From Cliona cf. orientalis (lineage: Eukaryota > Porifera > Demospongiae > Clionaida > Clionaidae): a stretch of DNA of 64,000 nt. Of the stretch, positions 1-21,428 are shown one piece after another. Within the stretch, counting starts at the first letter, position 1; each line of letters starts with the position of its first letter. The DNA is taken from assembly GCA_963930775.1 (NCBI GenBank), contig OZ005696.1, positions 1,612,001-1,676,000 of the forward strand, read 5' to 3'. The notes beneath the pieces were generated by a model. It was not told the DNA's origin, ran no database searches, and saw only the letters and a list, made by a program, of their open reading frames with translations. A program made the position numbers and the translations under genes.

Positions 1-9994
<9,994 letters not shown>

Positions 9995-10834
9995 AGCCAC
10001 TGTCACAGAGTTAGTGAACTGCAGTGCAGGGTAAGTGCAGCAGTCAAACGCTGTAGACACAACATAGTGATAACTTCAACTATTTTATTATGATCACATG
10101 TGGTTTTTTTGATGATAAGAATCCACTATCTCATATATATATAGTGCTAGTGTATTATTAAAAGTTAGGATGCAGAGCTAGCTGCATAATGAGGAGAAGA
10201 TGAAGTGCAGTGTACCAAAACCTGAGGGTGAATGGCTACAAGTGTCCAATTGCCATAATCATTTTCAAAAACTCAGTCATGATCATGACTATGGAAAAAT
10301 TATAAGCAGTTAGGCTTATGCATCTCTGGACTGGATTGTGTCCCTCTTATACTAATAGTCTATTGCTTAGGCGTGCTACAGCATGCTGATATAATATGTA
10401 CATTCAGACAAGCGTGTACAAGCTAAAAATTAAATTCAATTACGATGGTGTGAAAGTTCCTTACCGCACTAAACAGAAGAGAAGGCGTCGTTTCACACGA
10501 TTCTTGACATACGTGACGGTCGATTAGGCTTCCCCACTGATCGATCTCTCACCATTGACCTAGTCCCCAGCATAGATACTAAGCTAAGCGGTCATGCATT
10601 CCAATAAACACAGTGCGCATTACATGAAAGGGGTCGTACCACGCCCATACACTTTTTATTTATCTCCTGTCTCGTTCCCAGGCCCCAATATCGGATACGC
10701 GGATCGGTCTAGCGCATGCGCAATTCTGGTGCCACGCCTTAATCGTACCGCACGACTGAGGTCAAAGGCATTGTTGCTATTTGGGTGCGGCCACTTGGTG
10801 GAGGGCATCGAGCAGATCAGCAAAAGCGAAGACA
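9995..10834. promoter_or_regulatory. Divergent intergenic region between MAP3K and SAM gene 1
   Basis: Two genes start head to head about 840 bp apart, so both promoters should lie here. On the minus strand an acceptor (CTACAG near 10053) just upstream of the MAP3K ATG and a donor (GCG|GTAAGG with the exon edge at 10465) suggest a 5' untranslated exon around 10465-10500. The part next to the SAM gene (10680-10834) is richer in CpG than the surroundings. No TATA element was assigned. Confidence 0.5.
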
Positions 10835-13663
10835 ATGGCGACCCAAGCAGAAACTGCTGTAACGACCCAACCTCGCTCGAAGAGAAAGGAGATCGAGCAG
10901 TTTGTTAGAGATCTCGACCCGATCCAAGTCGTTGGTAAGTCGAATGAAATTTATATACAGTAGCTGCTCTACATAAATTGATTTCCTTCATAGTTCTGCT
11001 TTCAAAACGATTGTAAGTATTAGCTAAACGTTTGTTTATATATGTACTTGGTAATATCTAGAGAAATAACCCAGTGCGTGTGTGTTTGTGTGTGTATGTA
11101 TAACAAAAATAGACGGACGTATAGAATTCCATAACAGTCAACAGTGCAACTTGGTGAATGTCTGGGACATTACATTTTCCCTACTAAAGGACGCCTCTCC
11201 CTTGTATGATATGTAATAGTAACTAGTGACATGCAGGGCCTGTTTGGGGCGAGCCTGAGCTGAGCCTCTGAAAGTCTCTGTCAGTAGCTGCTACTCGAAA
11301 ACTTTAATAAAGCCATAGCACGATAAATCTTGAAGACTACTGGTACAGATCCAAGCAAACAATGACAGACAGTCTCATAGTGTCGTGTAGGCCTGTAGGT
11401 CTACAGCTGCATGATAGTCTCCTTCCATCCTTCAGTACCGACAGTCAATACAAAGTTTTACCAGAGTCATTAGTGAGCAGTACGTCTAGTCTATCTTTAT
11501 CGTATTCTTAGCTGGTCCTTGCGCTATTGAGCTGATGACAGGCTCTATCTCGCTCAGAGTGTCCTCCTTTGGAGCCTTCTGCTTGCTTCTGTACGGCGCA
11601 CGATGCGCTCTCTCTCTTTCGCGCCTTCTTTGAAGCCTTTTCTCTCTCTTCGCTTCAGCAGATTGAGTGTTAGTAGAACTAATACTAAAACAGTAGCAAA
11701 GAACAAGTATAGTCGTAATAAAGTGGCCTTTGAAATAATTCAATGTGTCAAAAAAACACGTGACTATGCTGACGCAAATGTTTTCATGCGGCCTTTTGAA
11801 ATATACCGCGCAGCGCTGTACAATGTCTATGGCGGTTCGCGCGTGACGGACGTACCATACATATAAAATAATAATAAACATAATATATGGATTGCGAGCG
11901 TTTGTCTCGTCTATGTGGGGCTCGCTCAGGCTCGCCCCAATTACCATCAGATTACAGGGAGGTACTGCTAATATTTACACGTTTTTCACTGTTCCTCTTT
12001 TGTATTTCTAGAGTGGTCGAACCAAGATGTTGTCGAGAGGTACCTGAAGCCCATCAACATGGAGCACTTGGCTAAAGCCTTTCTGGAGAACAACATCAAT
12101 GGTGCTGTGCTTCTTGCTCTTGAGGTACATGTAAACGAGATCTGACTATGCTATATTGTTCTACGTGTCTTGCAAAATTTGAATCCTTAAATCCAGCACA
12201 ATATTAGTATTATATTAAAGCCTTCAACAACCTATACTCTAGTTAGGTGTGATGCCCTACAAGATAGAACAATAAAGTGTTACATTTTTAGCTGACAAAG
12301 GTACAATGTTGAGACTAACCAGCTGCCTGCATGCTTGAGTGCACAGCAACCAATTATTGCTTGGCATTCAAGTGGCTTGGATTAGAAGCCACATAGTTAC
12401 AGCGTAAATTGGGTTGCTTGGCAACATTTTGGCTTGGAAAACTCTAATTTGGACCCTTTAGCTGTACACATTATCTCTCTCTCCCCCTCTCCCTCTCCCT
12501 CTCCCTCACTCCCTCCCTCCTCCCTATCTCCCTCTCACAGGAGTCCCATTTGAAGGAGCTTGGCTGTGCCAATGTTGGGGACAGGATCATCTTTCTGGAG
12601 TTCCTGAAGCTTCTCAAGAAGCACAAGAGAGATGCTGATCGTAGCCGTGCTTTGTGGAACGGTACCACTCCCGTCTGTAGCCTGGCCTACCACAGAAATC
12701 TGGCTAGTTTTTGTTTCCAGGTGCGTTTACTAATTTTGCTCTTGTAATAATATTATATGCTAATACATTTGTATGTAACGTTCACTGAAAGTAGACACTA
12801 ATGTTGTAGGTTTCATAGGGTACACATGTTACTTGGAGCATCGTGTTCATATTGCATAATAGAATATCCATTGTATAAAGAATAATGTTATCATAATTAT
12901 GATTATTGGGTACTATTGATGATATTTATCACCTATAATATGACATTGTACACCTATGTAAACTTACTTACATAACTTTTATAATAATGCTCTCTCCCCC
13001 CTCCCCCCCTCCCCCCCCCCCCCCCCCCCCCAACATACACACACTCACATATTTGCTTAGGCTCTCTGTCCCTGTTGCATTGCTACAACCGAGTGGCGTG
13101 TGACTGGCCAAGGTGTCCGCTGGAGAAAGAACCGTGCTGCCTTGGACTGCTGTGGTGACATTGAGACTCAGTTCATCGACTATCGTTTCTTGAAGGATCT
13201 TGAGCTTCGCCGTGAGCCAAAGTGCTGTTGCTGTTGTGTTGGATCTGAGCTATTGATCTACGCTGACGACAAGGACAGTGTGAGGTATGTGGGAGTGGTT
13301 GTTTCCTGTATATTATACACTCAAAAAATTTGGAGGGGCAGTGGATTAGTTCAGGCAATAACAGCTCATATTTCCAGGATGAAAAAAGTGAGAGCCCTCC
13401 CTTTGCCCCCCCCCCCCCCCCCCAAACCTAAATGAAACCCTGCTGTACTTAACAATATGACATTGTGCATTGTATTATAATAATTATTATACTACAATTC
13501 ATTTTCTGCTCACTCTCACTCATACAGCACTCGTCAAGCCAAGGCTAACGTTGGAGGACATGATCACGAGACTGAGCCAGTCTCCATCATGCACCCTGAG
13601 GCAGCAAAGGCTGAGAGCATCATCCGAAATGCCTGGGCAGATGCCAAGCTTGTGGCAGATTAA
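10835..13663 (+). CDS. SAM-domain protein with cysteine-rich C-terminal domain, copy 1
   Basis: Five exons: 10835-10934, 12012-12124, 12541-12720, 13061-13284, 13528-13663 (753 nt, 250 residues). Residues about 33-105 form a sterile alpha motif domain (VEWSNQDVVERYLKPINMEH, then ELGCANVGDRIIFLEFLKLL), a helical protein-protein interaction module. Residues about 130-215 form a compact Trp/Cys-rich domain with CPCC, DCCGD and a run CCCCCVGSELLIYADD. The beta-rich pattern could be PH-like, but I do not recognise a named family. No signal peptide or membrane span is visible; the Cys run could be lipidated or bind metal. A paralogue with the same exon lengths follows at 13962. The first Met is chosen because it opens exon 1 in frame and matches the paralogue. 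Confidence 0.88.
11244..11940. mobile_element. Terminal-inverted-repeat element inside intron 1 of SAM gene 1
   Basis: The left end TTGGGGCGAGCCTGAGC matches the reverse complement of the right end (GCTCAGGCTCGCCCCAA) over about 17 nt. Inside, on the minus strand at about 11486-11700, is a charged open stretch with AKREKRLQRRRERERAHR followed by a stop. This resembles the Arg/Glu-rich linkers of some transposon proteins, but I cannot place it in a family. It looks like a decayed or non-autonomous DNA transposon. Confidence 0.5.
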
Positions 13664-13961
13664 AGATAATTTTGATCAAGAAAATGGTTTTATGCGAACT
13701 GAGTACTATACCTAACTTTCTTTTATACGCTGTATGTGTATGCTGACTCAATTTACTAGTAATTTGTTGCAATCATTCAAGGAGCTAAAATATTGATTCC
13801 TTTACGCATGCGCAGAAGTGATGCAGGTAGGCCGTGGTGCGCGCGCCGCGCCAGCGTGCACATGCACAGCTAATACAGCCACACCCTTGTTTTTCCAATA
13901 GCGCGCAGAAGTTGATCGGATCAACATTGCTCGAGTGGTGCCGCTTCAAGACAAACAAATC
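13664..13961. other. Intergenic spacer between the tandem SAM genes
   Basis: About 300 bp separates the stop of copy 1 from the ATG of copy 2, so the 3' UTR of the first and the promoter of the second lie here. The part at 13800-13960 is CpG-richer (GCGCGCGCCGCGCC), like the sequence upstream of copy 1, which fits a promoter. No TATA box was identified. Confidence 0.45.
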
Positions 13962-16347
13962 ATGGCCAGTGGAGGAGATACGGCGGTCACTACTCAACCT
14001 CGTTCGAAGAGAAAGGAGGTGGAGAAATTTGTGAGTGAACTGGATCCAACGGAGGTTGTTGGTGAGCAAATATTCAGCTATCGATTGCAGTTATTTAAAT
14101 TTTTTTCTCCTTTTTGTGCGCTGTATTTTGAAGTTTGCATTCGAGATCGATACGCAGTTGGAAAAAGTACACAGTTATTATAATACTGCTATTAAAGCTC
14201 ACTCATTACTCTTTTGGCGCGATTCTGACTTCGAGGCACGCCCCCTCCTAATATTATTATTTTGTATGCGCGTCACTAAATACTACCAGGAGGAGCTCAC
14301 TGACCGTATTAGAGTAGATACTTGCTATGACGCATACTCTAGTATTGTATTAAAGTGTGAAGTTACATTGGGCTCTTCCATTTAATAGGCATACACCCCC
14401 CATTGAGGAGTGATAATTACATCCTGAGGGGGCTTTTTTTGCTAGTTTCTTGAGGGTCCTTTTGGCAATTTAATTGGTTCTTATGGGCCTCTTTTGGCGA
14501 TTTTAATTAATCTTGTGGGGTATTTTCTATCAAAAAGTAGATTCCGGAGGGGTCAAGCAACCACTTATTAATTTCCAGAGGGTATTTCAGATAAACTTAA
14601 TTGATCCTAGGGGGTTCAACTGTCCAAATTAATTATTCTTGAGGGGCAAAACGAGTTAATCAGTTCCTGAGGGGTCATTTCACAATTTGCTCCTCAATAG
14701 GGGGTGTTTGCTTATAAAATGGAAAAGCCCATTGTTATTTCTGCTTATTAAAACAGAGTGGTCGAACCAAGATGTTGTCGAGAGGTACCTGAAGCCCATC
14801 AACATGGAGCACATGGCTAAAGCCTTTCTGGAGAACAATATTAACGGTGCTGTGCTTCTTGCCCTTGAGGTACAATTCTTTTGCAAGCTCTGCTAGTTAT
14901 TATAGCTTAACTGCATGATATGGAGAAAACGTATTAAATGTAACCCTGAGAAGATTTTGATGTACAATGTACATGTGAATGCTTGATTGCTGAATGACAG
15001 ATTTACTACTAATAACCCACAATTTGTTAGGTTACTAAACAGTATTTGGCACACAGAAGGCCTCAGTTTGGAGCTGTATAATATAATATTTTACTGTGTT
15101 TCTTACATAGCATCCTCCTCTTTCTGTCTACTACACCATTATCTACAGCCACACCCACACACAATAATTATTAATACAGGAGTCCCATTTGAAGGAGCTG
15201 GGCTGTGCCAATGTTGGGGACAGGATCATCTTTCTGGAGTTCCTGAAACTGCTGAAGAAGCACAAGAGAGATGCTGATCGTAGCCGTGCTCTTTGGAACG
15301 GCACCACTCCTGTCTGTAACCTGGCCTACCATCGAGGCTGTGCCAGTTTCTGCTTCCAGGTGAGTAAGTAGCTATCAGGGGCGGCAGAAGGTTGAGAATA
15401 GTGGTGTGGCAAGCCTGCCATTACAAAGGCACAGTATAACATCATAAACATGCTTTAAACGAATGCTCTTTAATATTTTGAGAAAGGTGGGCGTGGCAGG
15501 GTAAGTCGCGAATCATTGGCCTCATGTTCAAGCCAAACTGCGTCTGTCATGACCGTGGCAATACCAGCTACTAGTGGAATGGAAAGACGTGACCTGCTCA
15601 TTGCTACAGCTATTTCAATTGAGGTCAGGAAAGTATTAGTGGCATAGAGGCAGCAGCTATTAAAAATGTGCTATGGCATTGCCTATCCATGAAAAAAGTG
15701 GTATGGCAAATGCCACACCAGCCATACCGCTTCTGCTGCCCTTGGCTATAATATTATACAAACTGCAAGAAACTCAAACTATGAATAAAATCGGAACTCA
15801 GATATTAAAGGGTACTATACCTAGCAGTATGGTACATGGACATGTACATGCATGTATACACACAAGTGTACTGATGACTTGTGCAAACATACAATCATAT
15901 TATGTTTATAGGCTCTTTGTCCCTGTTGTGTTGCTACAACTGAGTGGCGTGTGACTGGTCAGGGTATCCGCTGGAGAAGGAACCGTGCTACCTTGAACTG
16001 CTGTGGTGATGTTGAGACTCAGTTCATCGACTATCGCTTCTTGAAGGATCTTGAGCTTCGCCGTGAGCCAAAGTGCTGTTGCTGTTGTGTTGGATCTGAG
16101 CTCTTGATCTTTGCTGATGACAAGGATAGTGTGAGGTATGTGAGAAACAAACTGTTTCATTGCAGCCAACATCCGTGTCCCTGTGATGTGATTTCTCTCT
16201 CTCTCTCACAGCACTCGTCAAGTCAAGGCTAACGTTGGAGGACAAGATCACGAGACCGAGCCAGTCTCCATCATGCACCCTGAGGCAGCAAAGGCTGAGA
16301 GCATCATCCGAAATGCCTGGGCAGATGCCAAGCTTGTGGCAGATTAG
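13962..16347 (+). CDS. SAM-domain protein with cysteine-rich C-terminal domain, copy 2
   Basis: Five exons: 13962-14061, 14757-14869, 15180-15359, 15912-16135, 16212-16347. Every exon has the same length as its counterpart in copy 1 (100, 113, 180, 224, 136), giving 250 residues. The SAM domain and the C-terminal Cys-rich domain are nearly identical to copy 1. The N-terminus differs more (MASGGDTAVTTQ against MATQAETAVTTQ; KFVSELDPTEVV against QFVRDLDPIQVV). The introns do not align, so either purifying selection or conversion maintains the exons. Both copies look functional. The function is unknown, but a cytoplasmic adaptor role is plausible from the SAM domain. Confidence 0.88.
14388..14712. 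mobile_element. MITE with TIR of about 22 nt in intron 1 of SAM gene 2
   Basis: The left end GCATACACCCCCCATTGAGG is the inverted counterpart of the right end, CCTCAATAGGGGGTGTTTGC. The interior repeats a short motif of the type TCCTGAGGGG or TCTTGAGGGG with AATTAAT-like spacers about every 40-45 bp. No coding capacity is visible. Confidence 0.6.
15376..15744. mobile_element. hAT-like MITE with GCTAT flanks in intron 3 of SAM gene 2
   Basis: The ends CAGGGGCGGCAGAAG and (inverted) CAAGGGCAGCAGAAG match at 13 of 15 positions. Direct flanks GCTAT occur at 15371-15375 and 15745-15749. A subterminal pair GTGGTGTGGCAA / ATGCCACACC adds to the inverted symmetry. It has no coding capacity. Confidence 0.55.
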
Positions 16348-16955
16348 CTGTCCACTTGTTGACTTTAATTTTTACAGATTAATAAATAAATGTGTAGAAA
16401 GTGTACATTGTACGCCAGTTTGTACAAGTTATAGGTAGATAATATATTTAACTGCAGGTGACAACTGAATAATTATTAGCTATCAATTGTTGTGTAGTAC
16501 TTTAATATCCATGAAGATTGCAAAGAGTGGGTTGTACGTATAGATACATGGATACAATAATTATTCAGATGGCCTATGTGACAGTCCCTTTAATCTTTGC
16601 AGACTCAGATTGCAGATCACGACTAAAATTAATCTTGCCATGCAGCTAATATAATATTCACAGTGCAAATGAAAGTTCATTGGTATAGCTGACCGGATGC
16701 TAGTACACTAATGTAGACTTTGAACTCTATCTCCGATTTTAATACAGTGGGCGATGGCACGAATTCTGCTGACCGTCAGCAGAATTCGTGCCACGGTCAG
16801 CAGAATTCGTGCCATCGCCCACTGCATCAGAAGTCAGTGTAATCGCCGGGCCTCTCGATATACAGAAGGACCTAGCTAAGGATCTAGCAACTCTAACTCC
16901 TGCAACCTGTGACTATATGTATGATATTATTAAAATTACAATTTTGTAGCAGAAA
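16348..16955. other. Intergenic region, SAM gene 2 to kinase-tectonin gene
   Basis: About 600 bp. It should hold the 3' end of the SAM gene (AATAAATAAATG at about 16380-16392 could serve as a polyadenylation signal) and the promoter or 5' UTR of the next gene. The sequence TTTTGTAG just before the ATG at 16956 looks like a splice acceptor, so a 5' UTR intron is possible. The perfect palindrome at 16745-16824 lies here. Confidence 0.45.
16745..16824. repeat. Perfect 30-bp inverted repeat with third internal copy
   Basis: Arms 16745-16774 (begins CAGTGGGCGATGGCACGAAT) and 16795-16824 are exact reverse complements. The 20-nt spacer repeats CAGCAGAATTCGTGCCA, which matches part of the right arm, so the left arm can pair with either copy. 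It lies about 130 bp upstream of the kinase-tectonin start codon. Confidence 0.85.
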
Positions 16956-19900
16956 ATGACTGAACTATTTTCTGGTTTGGAGCCGTTCAAGTTGACTCAA
17001 CTTGAACTTACAGACAGAGTACTGGGCTACGGCTCCTACGCCACCGTCCACGAGGTGATATACAATGGAAGAAAGTGTGCTGGTAAAGAGATTCATAAAT
17101 TACTCCAAGAGCAGGGCAGCACCAGCTACACCCTTCGACGATTTGAAGAGGAGTGTCACATTCTCAGCTGTCTACATCATCCAAACATTGTTCAGTTCCA
17201 TGGGGTGTATTTCAGAGAATCAAAGGGAGTGCCTATTTTAATCATGGAGTTTCTTCCGATGAACTTGACTTCTTGTATAGAGGAACGTGGCATACTTCCG
17301 GAGGAGATCAGCTACTCCATTCTTCACGGTGTCGCACTAGGGCTGTGTTATTTACACCACCAAGACCCTCCAATCATTCACCGAGATCTATCAGCAAACA
17401 ACGTTCTTCTCACCTACGACATGGAGGCTAAAATTTCCGATTTTGGAGTAGCTAGAATGCTCAACCTGACCCCTCTACAGGTCAGTCACATGACGGAGAC
17501 ACCAGGAACCCCAGCCTACATGCCACCAGAAGTCATGGTAGCCAATCCTGTATACGACACAAGCGTTGATGAATTCTCCTTTGGAATATTGATGATCCAC
17601 ATTTTCAGTGGCAAATGGCCAGAGCCACAGTGTAGCCCAATTCGAATTGAAGACGGTAAAATGATTCCTGTCTCTGAAGCTCAGCGACGAGATGTCTTTC
17701 TACAAGTAATTGGATACGGTCATCCTTTGATGGAACTTATTCTGAAGTGTGTCAGCAATGACCCCCAGCAGAGGGTCCATGTTGACTTGATTCTCAAAAT
17801 ACTTGAAACTGTTTGGCAGATGAACATTGAAGAGAAGAGCAAAGCACACAATCATGCTGATTCGTCCAATAGCTTCCCTTCAAAAGGAGCAGTGTGGCAA
17901 TCAAAATTTAATAGTGAAGATCACAAGACTGTGGATGAAGAAACAATAGACTGTAATACTGATAATCACAGAAGGATACATCAAGGATCCGATATAAAGC
18001 AAAATCGACTGCCTACCAATAGTGGTAGAACTTCGCCAGCTTCCTCAGAGAGCGAGCATGTCAAAGATACTACACTTGAAGAACAGATCGAGCCAACACA
18101 CTCATCAGGATCGCCAACGTCTGCGGGATTTAGTTACATTAGGGATGACTTTATGGCTATCAAAGGTGCACTTGCTCCCAAACTGCATAAGCTAACTGAT
18201 TTTATTGCGCATGCTGCCTCATCACCGAAGAAGCCAAAATCCATCGGCGAACCATTTGCCGATATAAAAGTTGAAACGATGGCTGCCACAACCAAATCAA
18301 AAACTTATACTGATGAGGAAGAAGCGCAAAGGAGAATCGAAGCAGTGGAAGAAGATGATGTGGTTGTTGTAACCATGACCCCTCCTCAAGCTAAGAAGCA
18401 TCACAAAAGTGAAACAAAAAGAAATTATAAGCAGTCTTTGTCAGGAACGAGTAAGTTTGTACATAGCATTGTCTGAGCGTGAGTATCATCGAAAAGGTAT
18501 CATGAAAGTGTGTATTTACTACAGGTTCAAAGTCTACATCTCCAGTTGAGCAGCTGTACACCTTTGAAGAGGATCTCCCTTCCCTTACTTGGGCACAATC
18601 ACAGGAAGTGGAACAAGGCCCTCCAGTGCCAGGACAGCACACAGATCTTAGAGATAATGATGTGACCTTGAGTACTAGTGCTTCATTGGGTGCAGAATCT
18701 CTGAAGCATGGTGTGCCCATGCACTCTGGCTTAGCTGATACCTGGCATTCGAGCTCTGTTCACCAACTACCGCCACAGAGCAGCCTATCCCTACCGCGGA
18801 TATCTGACATAGCAATGGGATCTTCTGCTCCTGAATTAACCAGTATAGCCCAACAACATGTAACTATGTATATGTTGGATAATTATATTGAAAAGACGAC
18901 CTCTGTGTTGGATAGTGACAGTGAAGCATGTCCTGCTTCAGCTAATCAGGAGCACTATGAAATCAAAGCAAGTAAGTGTGTACATTGTGGCAAAAGCCTT
19001 ATCTATGTGCTATTAAAATGGCATGAATGGTATCCAAATGTGTGCTTTGTACAGGTTCAAAGTCCAGATCTGTGGACGCTGATCAAGGAACTATAGCACC
19101 AACACAGCAAAAGAAAATGACATCATCAGTTAATGCAGGAGATAGAGCAACCTGTAGTGTTGTATCTGAGTTTACCAACGTATCCTTAAAACAGGATAAT
19201 ATGGCCAAGTTTAACGATTACTACGAGGAGTCTACCTCTTTGCCAGATAGTGATGATGAAGCATATCTGCAAGAATCGCAGGTCGGTGCAGATTGGTATA
19301 GGCTCTGTGGGAGTCAGGTGCAGCATAGCCAACTGATGGAGCAGCAAAAGCGATTGCTCGATTCCCCACCTTCTTCTCCAGCATACAGTTCGAACGACTC
19401 CATAGCTGATTCGGATGAAACAGATCAGCCTAAGACTCCCACTGCCAATATTTGGGTTCCTATCTCCTTCCCAGATCACAATCAGCATAGTCTACAGTGC
19501 GTGTGTCTCTCCGATAAGCTCCTTTGGGTAGTCAACTCTAAAGGGAGTGTGTACTGCACAAGAGTGGAATCTCCTCTCCTCCGAGACCAATCGTGGCAAA
19601 CTATCAAAGGCTACCTGCATCAGGTTTCATCTTCACCCTCTGGCAATAATGTCTGGGGGATTCACAGTCATAACGCTTACGTGAGGCTCGGAATTGGGCT
19701 GAATCCTGAAGGTGCCCAGTGGAGAAATGTGACAAGCAATACTCAGTATGCTAACACAATTGGGCAGGTTGCAGTTGACGAGGCAGCAGTCTGGGCCGTG
19801 AGCACCAGTGGAAAAATTCTCTTCCGAAAAGATGTTGGTCAGGCTTATCCTGAGGGAAAGACTTGGCAGGAGGTCAAGAATGATTCGGAATCGCCCCAAC

Positions 19901-21234
19901 TAACTTTTAGATATGTTGCTTGTTGTTGTAACGTTGTCTGGGCAGTTACTACCGCTGGTGAGGTGGTTTGTCGCACCGGAATTGCTCATCACACGCCAAG
20001 TGGGAGAAAGTGGAAAGAGGTCAAAGTTCCCAAGTTAGTGTCAATCTCCGTCACCAGTGAAGGAGTGGTGTGGGGTGTCAGTGAGAGTAACTCGATAGGA
20101 TTCCGCTGTGGTGCTTCGGTGAGCAAACCAAGTGGTAAGGGGCCATGGTGGGAGATTTGTATCGACGCGCTCAGCAAAGTTAGTGCTCCAGTTGTGAGCC
20201 ACACTGGTACCTCCATTTTTGAGACGATCTCCTCTCTTGTGGATCACCTCCCTTTTCTAGAGCAGAATAATTTTGTCTCTGTTTCAGCTTCATCCATGTC
20301 GGGTGTGGTAGTTCTTGACGGGAAAGGAAGCCACCTTCATGCCTGCTGGAAGACAGTAACAGGTTTTTACTACACTCCTGCCAACAGTAGTGATCTCTTT
20401 CGGTCCATGAATTGGAGTAAGATAGCTGCTGGTGGCACTGCCCTCTGGTTAACAAGCTCTGTTGATGGAGACTTGTACAGTCAGTCTGAAGAGGCACTGA
20501 CACGTGTTGAATGTCCAGTGAAAGTTAGCCAAATTGCTGCCTCCCCCTCATGTATGTGGATCATGTCCGAAGACAGTATCTGGTCGAGACAGATGCTTTC
20601 GACAAAGGTCCCTGAAGGTATCGCTTTTGACAGGATTGAATTGAGTGCTGAACTTGAGTACGCCAAGCTTCAGTACGTGGCTTGTGGAAAGAACTCTGCA
20701 TGGGCAGTGGATGGCAATGGAGTACCTCACTTTCGATTTGCTGTTCAACCTCAGGAGTCCGGAGCCATGTCGCCAGCTTGGATCTCGCTTGAAGACAATC
20801 CTCACCCCCTCAAAATGATCACGGTCAGCCCTAATGATTGCCTTGTCTGGGCATGCGATGAACACCACAACGTTTATGCACGCATGGGTGTTACTCCTAA
20901 CTACCCCATCGGTGAAAGATGGGAATGTATACCTGAAGAGAAAGCTAAGGAACTGTGTGCTGAAAATACGAAGATTTATGCCTTGACACCAGACAATGAA
21001 CTGATATACCGTTACGGTATTGATGAGAACAATGTTCAGGGGAACTACTGGAGAAGGATGCCTGGTCAGTTTGAGCATGTTGCAGTGCATGGGGAGACAG
21101 GAGATTTGTGGACTGTGGACAGGAGTGGGAAGGTGTGGAAGCAGGAGCAGGTGGTGGTGAGCGTTGCTTCGTCACAGGTGGCAAGATCAACAACAGAGGC
21201 AACTTTGTTTGATATTGATGCTATATTGTGCTAA
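16956..21234 (+). CDS. TKL-type kinase fused to tectonin beta-propeller
   Basis: Three exons: 16956-18450, 18525-18971, 19055-21234, in phase for 1373 residues. Residues about 15-290 are a complete kinase domain: loop GYGSYATVHE, CAGKEI lysine, [18 protein letters not shown] and YMPPEVM, all catalytic residues present. Residues about 290-780 are a low-complexity Ser/Glu linker. From about 780 to the end at least eight tectonin (TECPR) blades are visible, each with a pattern like VWAVSTSGKILFRK followed by a W about 15 residues later. Tectonin propellers occur in autophagy factors TECPR1/2 and in lectins that bind bacterial surfaces. A role as a ligand-sensing kinase is therefore inferred, not shown. 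There is no signal peptide or membrane span. The gene ends 194 bp from the convergent LRRK stop. The kinase is closely related to the first domain of the genes at 35024 and 39208. Confidence 0.9.
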
Positions 21235-21428
21235 TGTTATAAGAGATCTATCCGACAGAGTAAAAATTTGATATTAATATTATTGTACATGTGGAAACAG
21301 AAAAGAGAAATAATATGTACACCATAATTATTATTACACCTGTAAAGAATAATACAGCATACAGTCACAACAAAATAAGGTAATGGAATGATTATTCACA
21401 CGATATAATGAACAAATACTAGCTATCA

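Noticed and set aside
11486..11947. Minus-strand open frame of 153 codons in the SAM gene 1 intron
   Set aside because: Its upstream half is low-complexity and runs through the element end; only a short charged part looks protein-like. Treated as transposon remnant, not a gene.
13009..13031. Poly-C/poly-G runs (also about 5364-5382, 6163-6192, 13407-13424, 24429-24448, 28060-28077, 34668-34681)
   Set aside because: Simple homopolymers next to splice acceptors or in introns; length is prone to sequencing error, and no function is claimed.
13390..13444. Second copy of the 100-362 element
   Set aside because: Only the right end is similar (C-run, CCTAAAT, ACCCTGCTG) and no left end was found, so it is not listed as an element.
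20548..21090. Minus-strand open frame of 180 codons
   Set aside because: It lies wholly opposite the tectonin-encoding exon and shows no domain; it is a shadow of the real coding strand.
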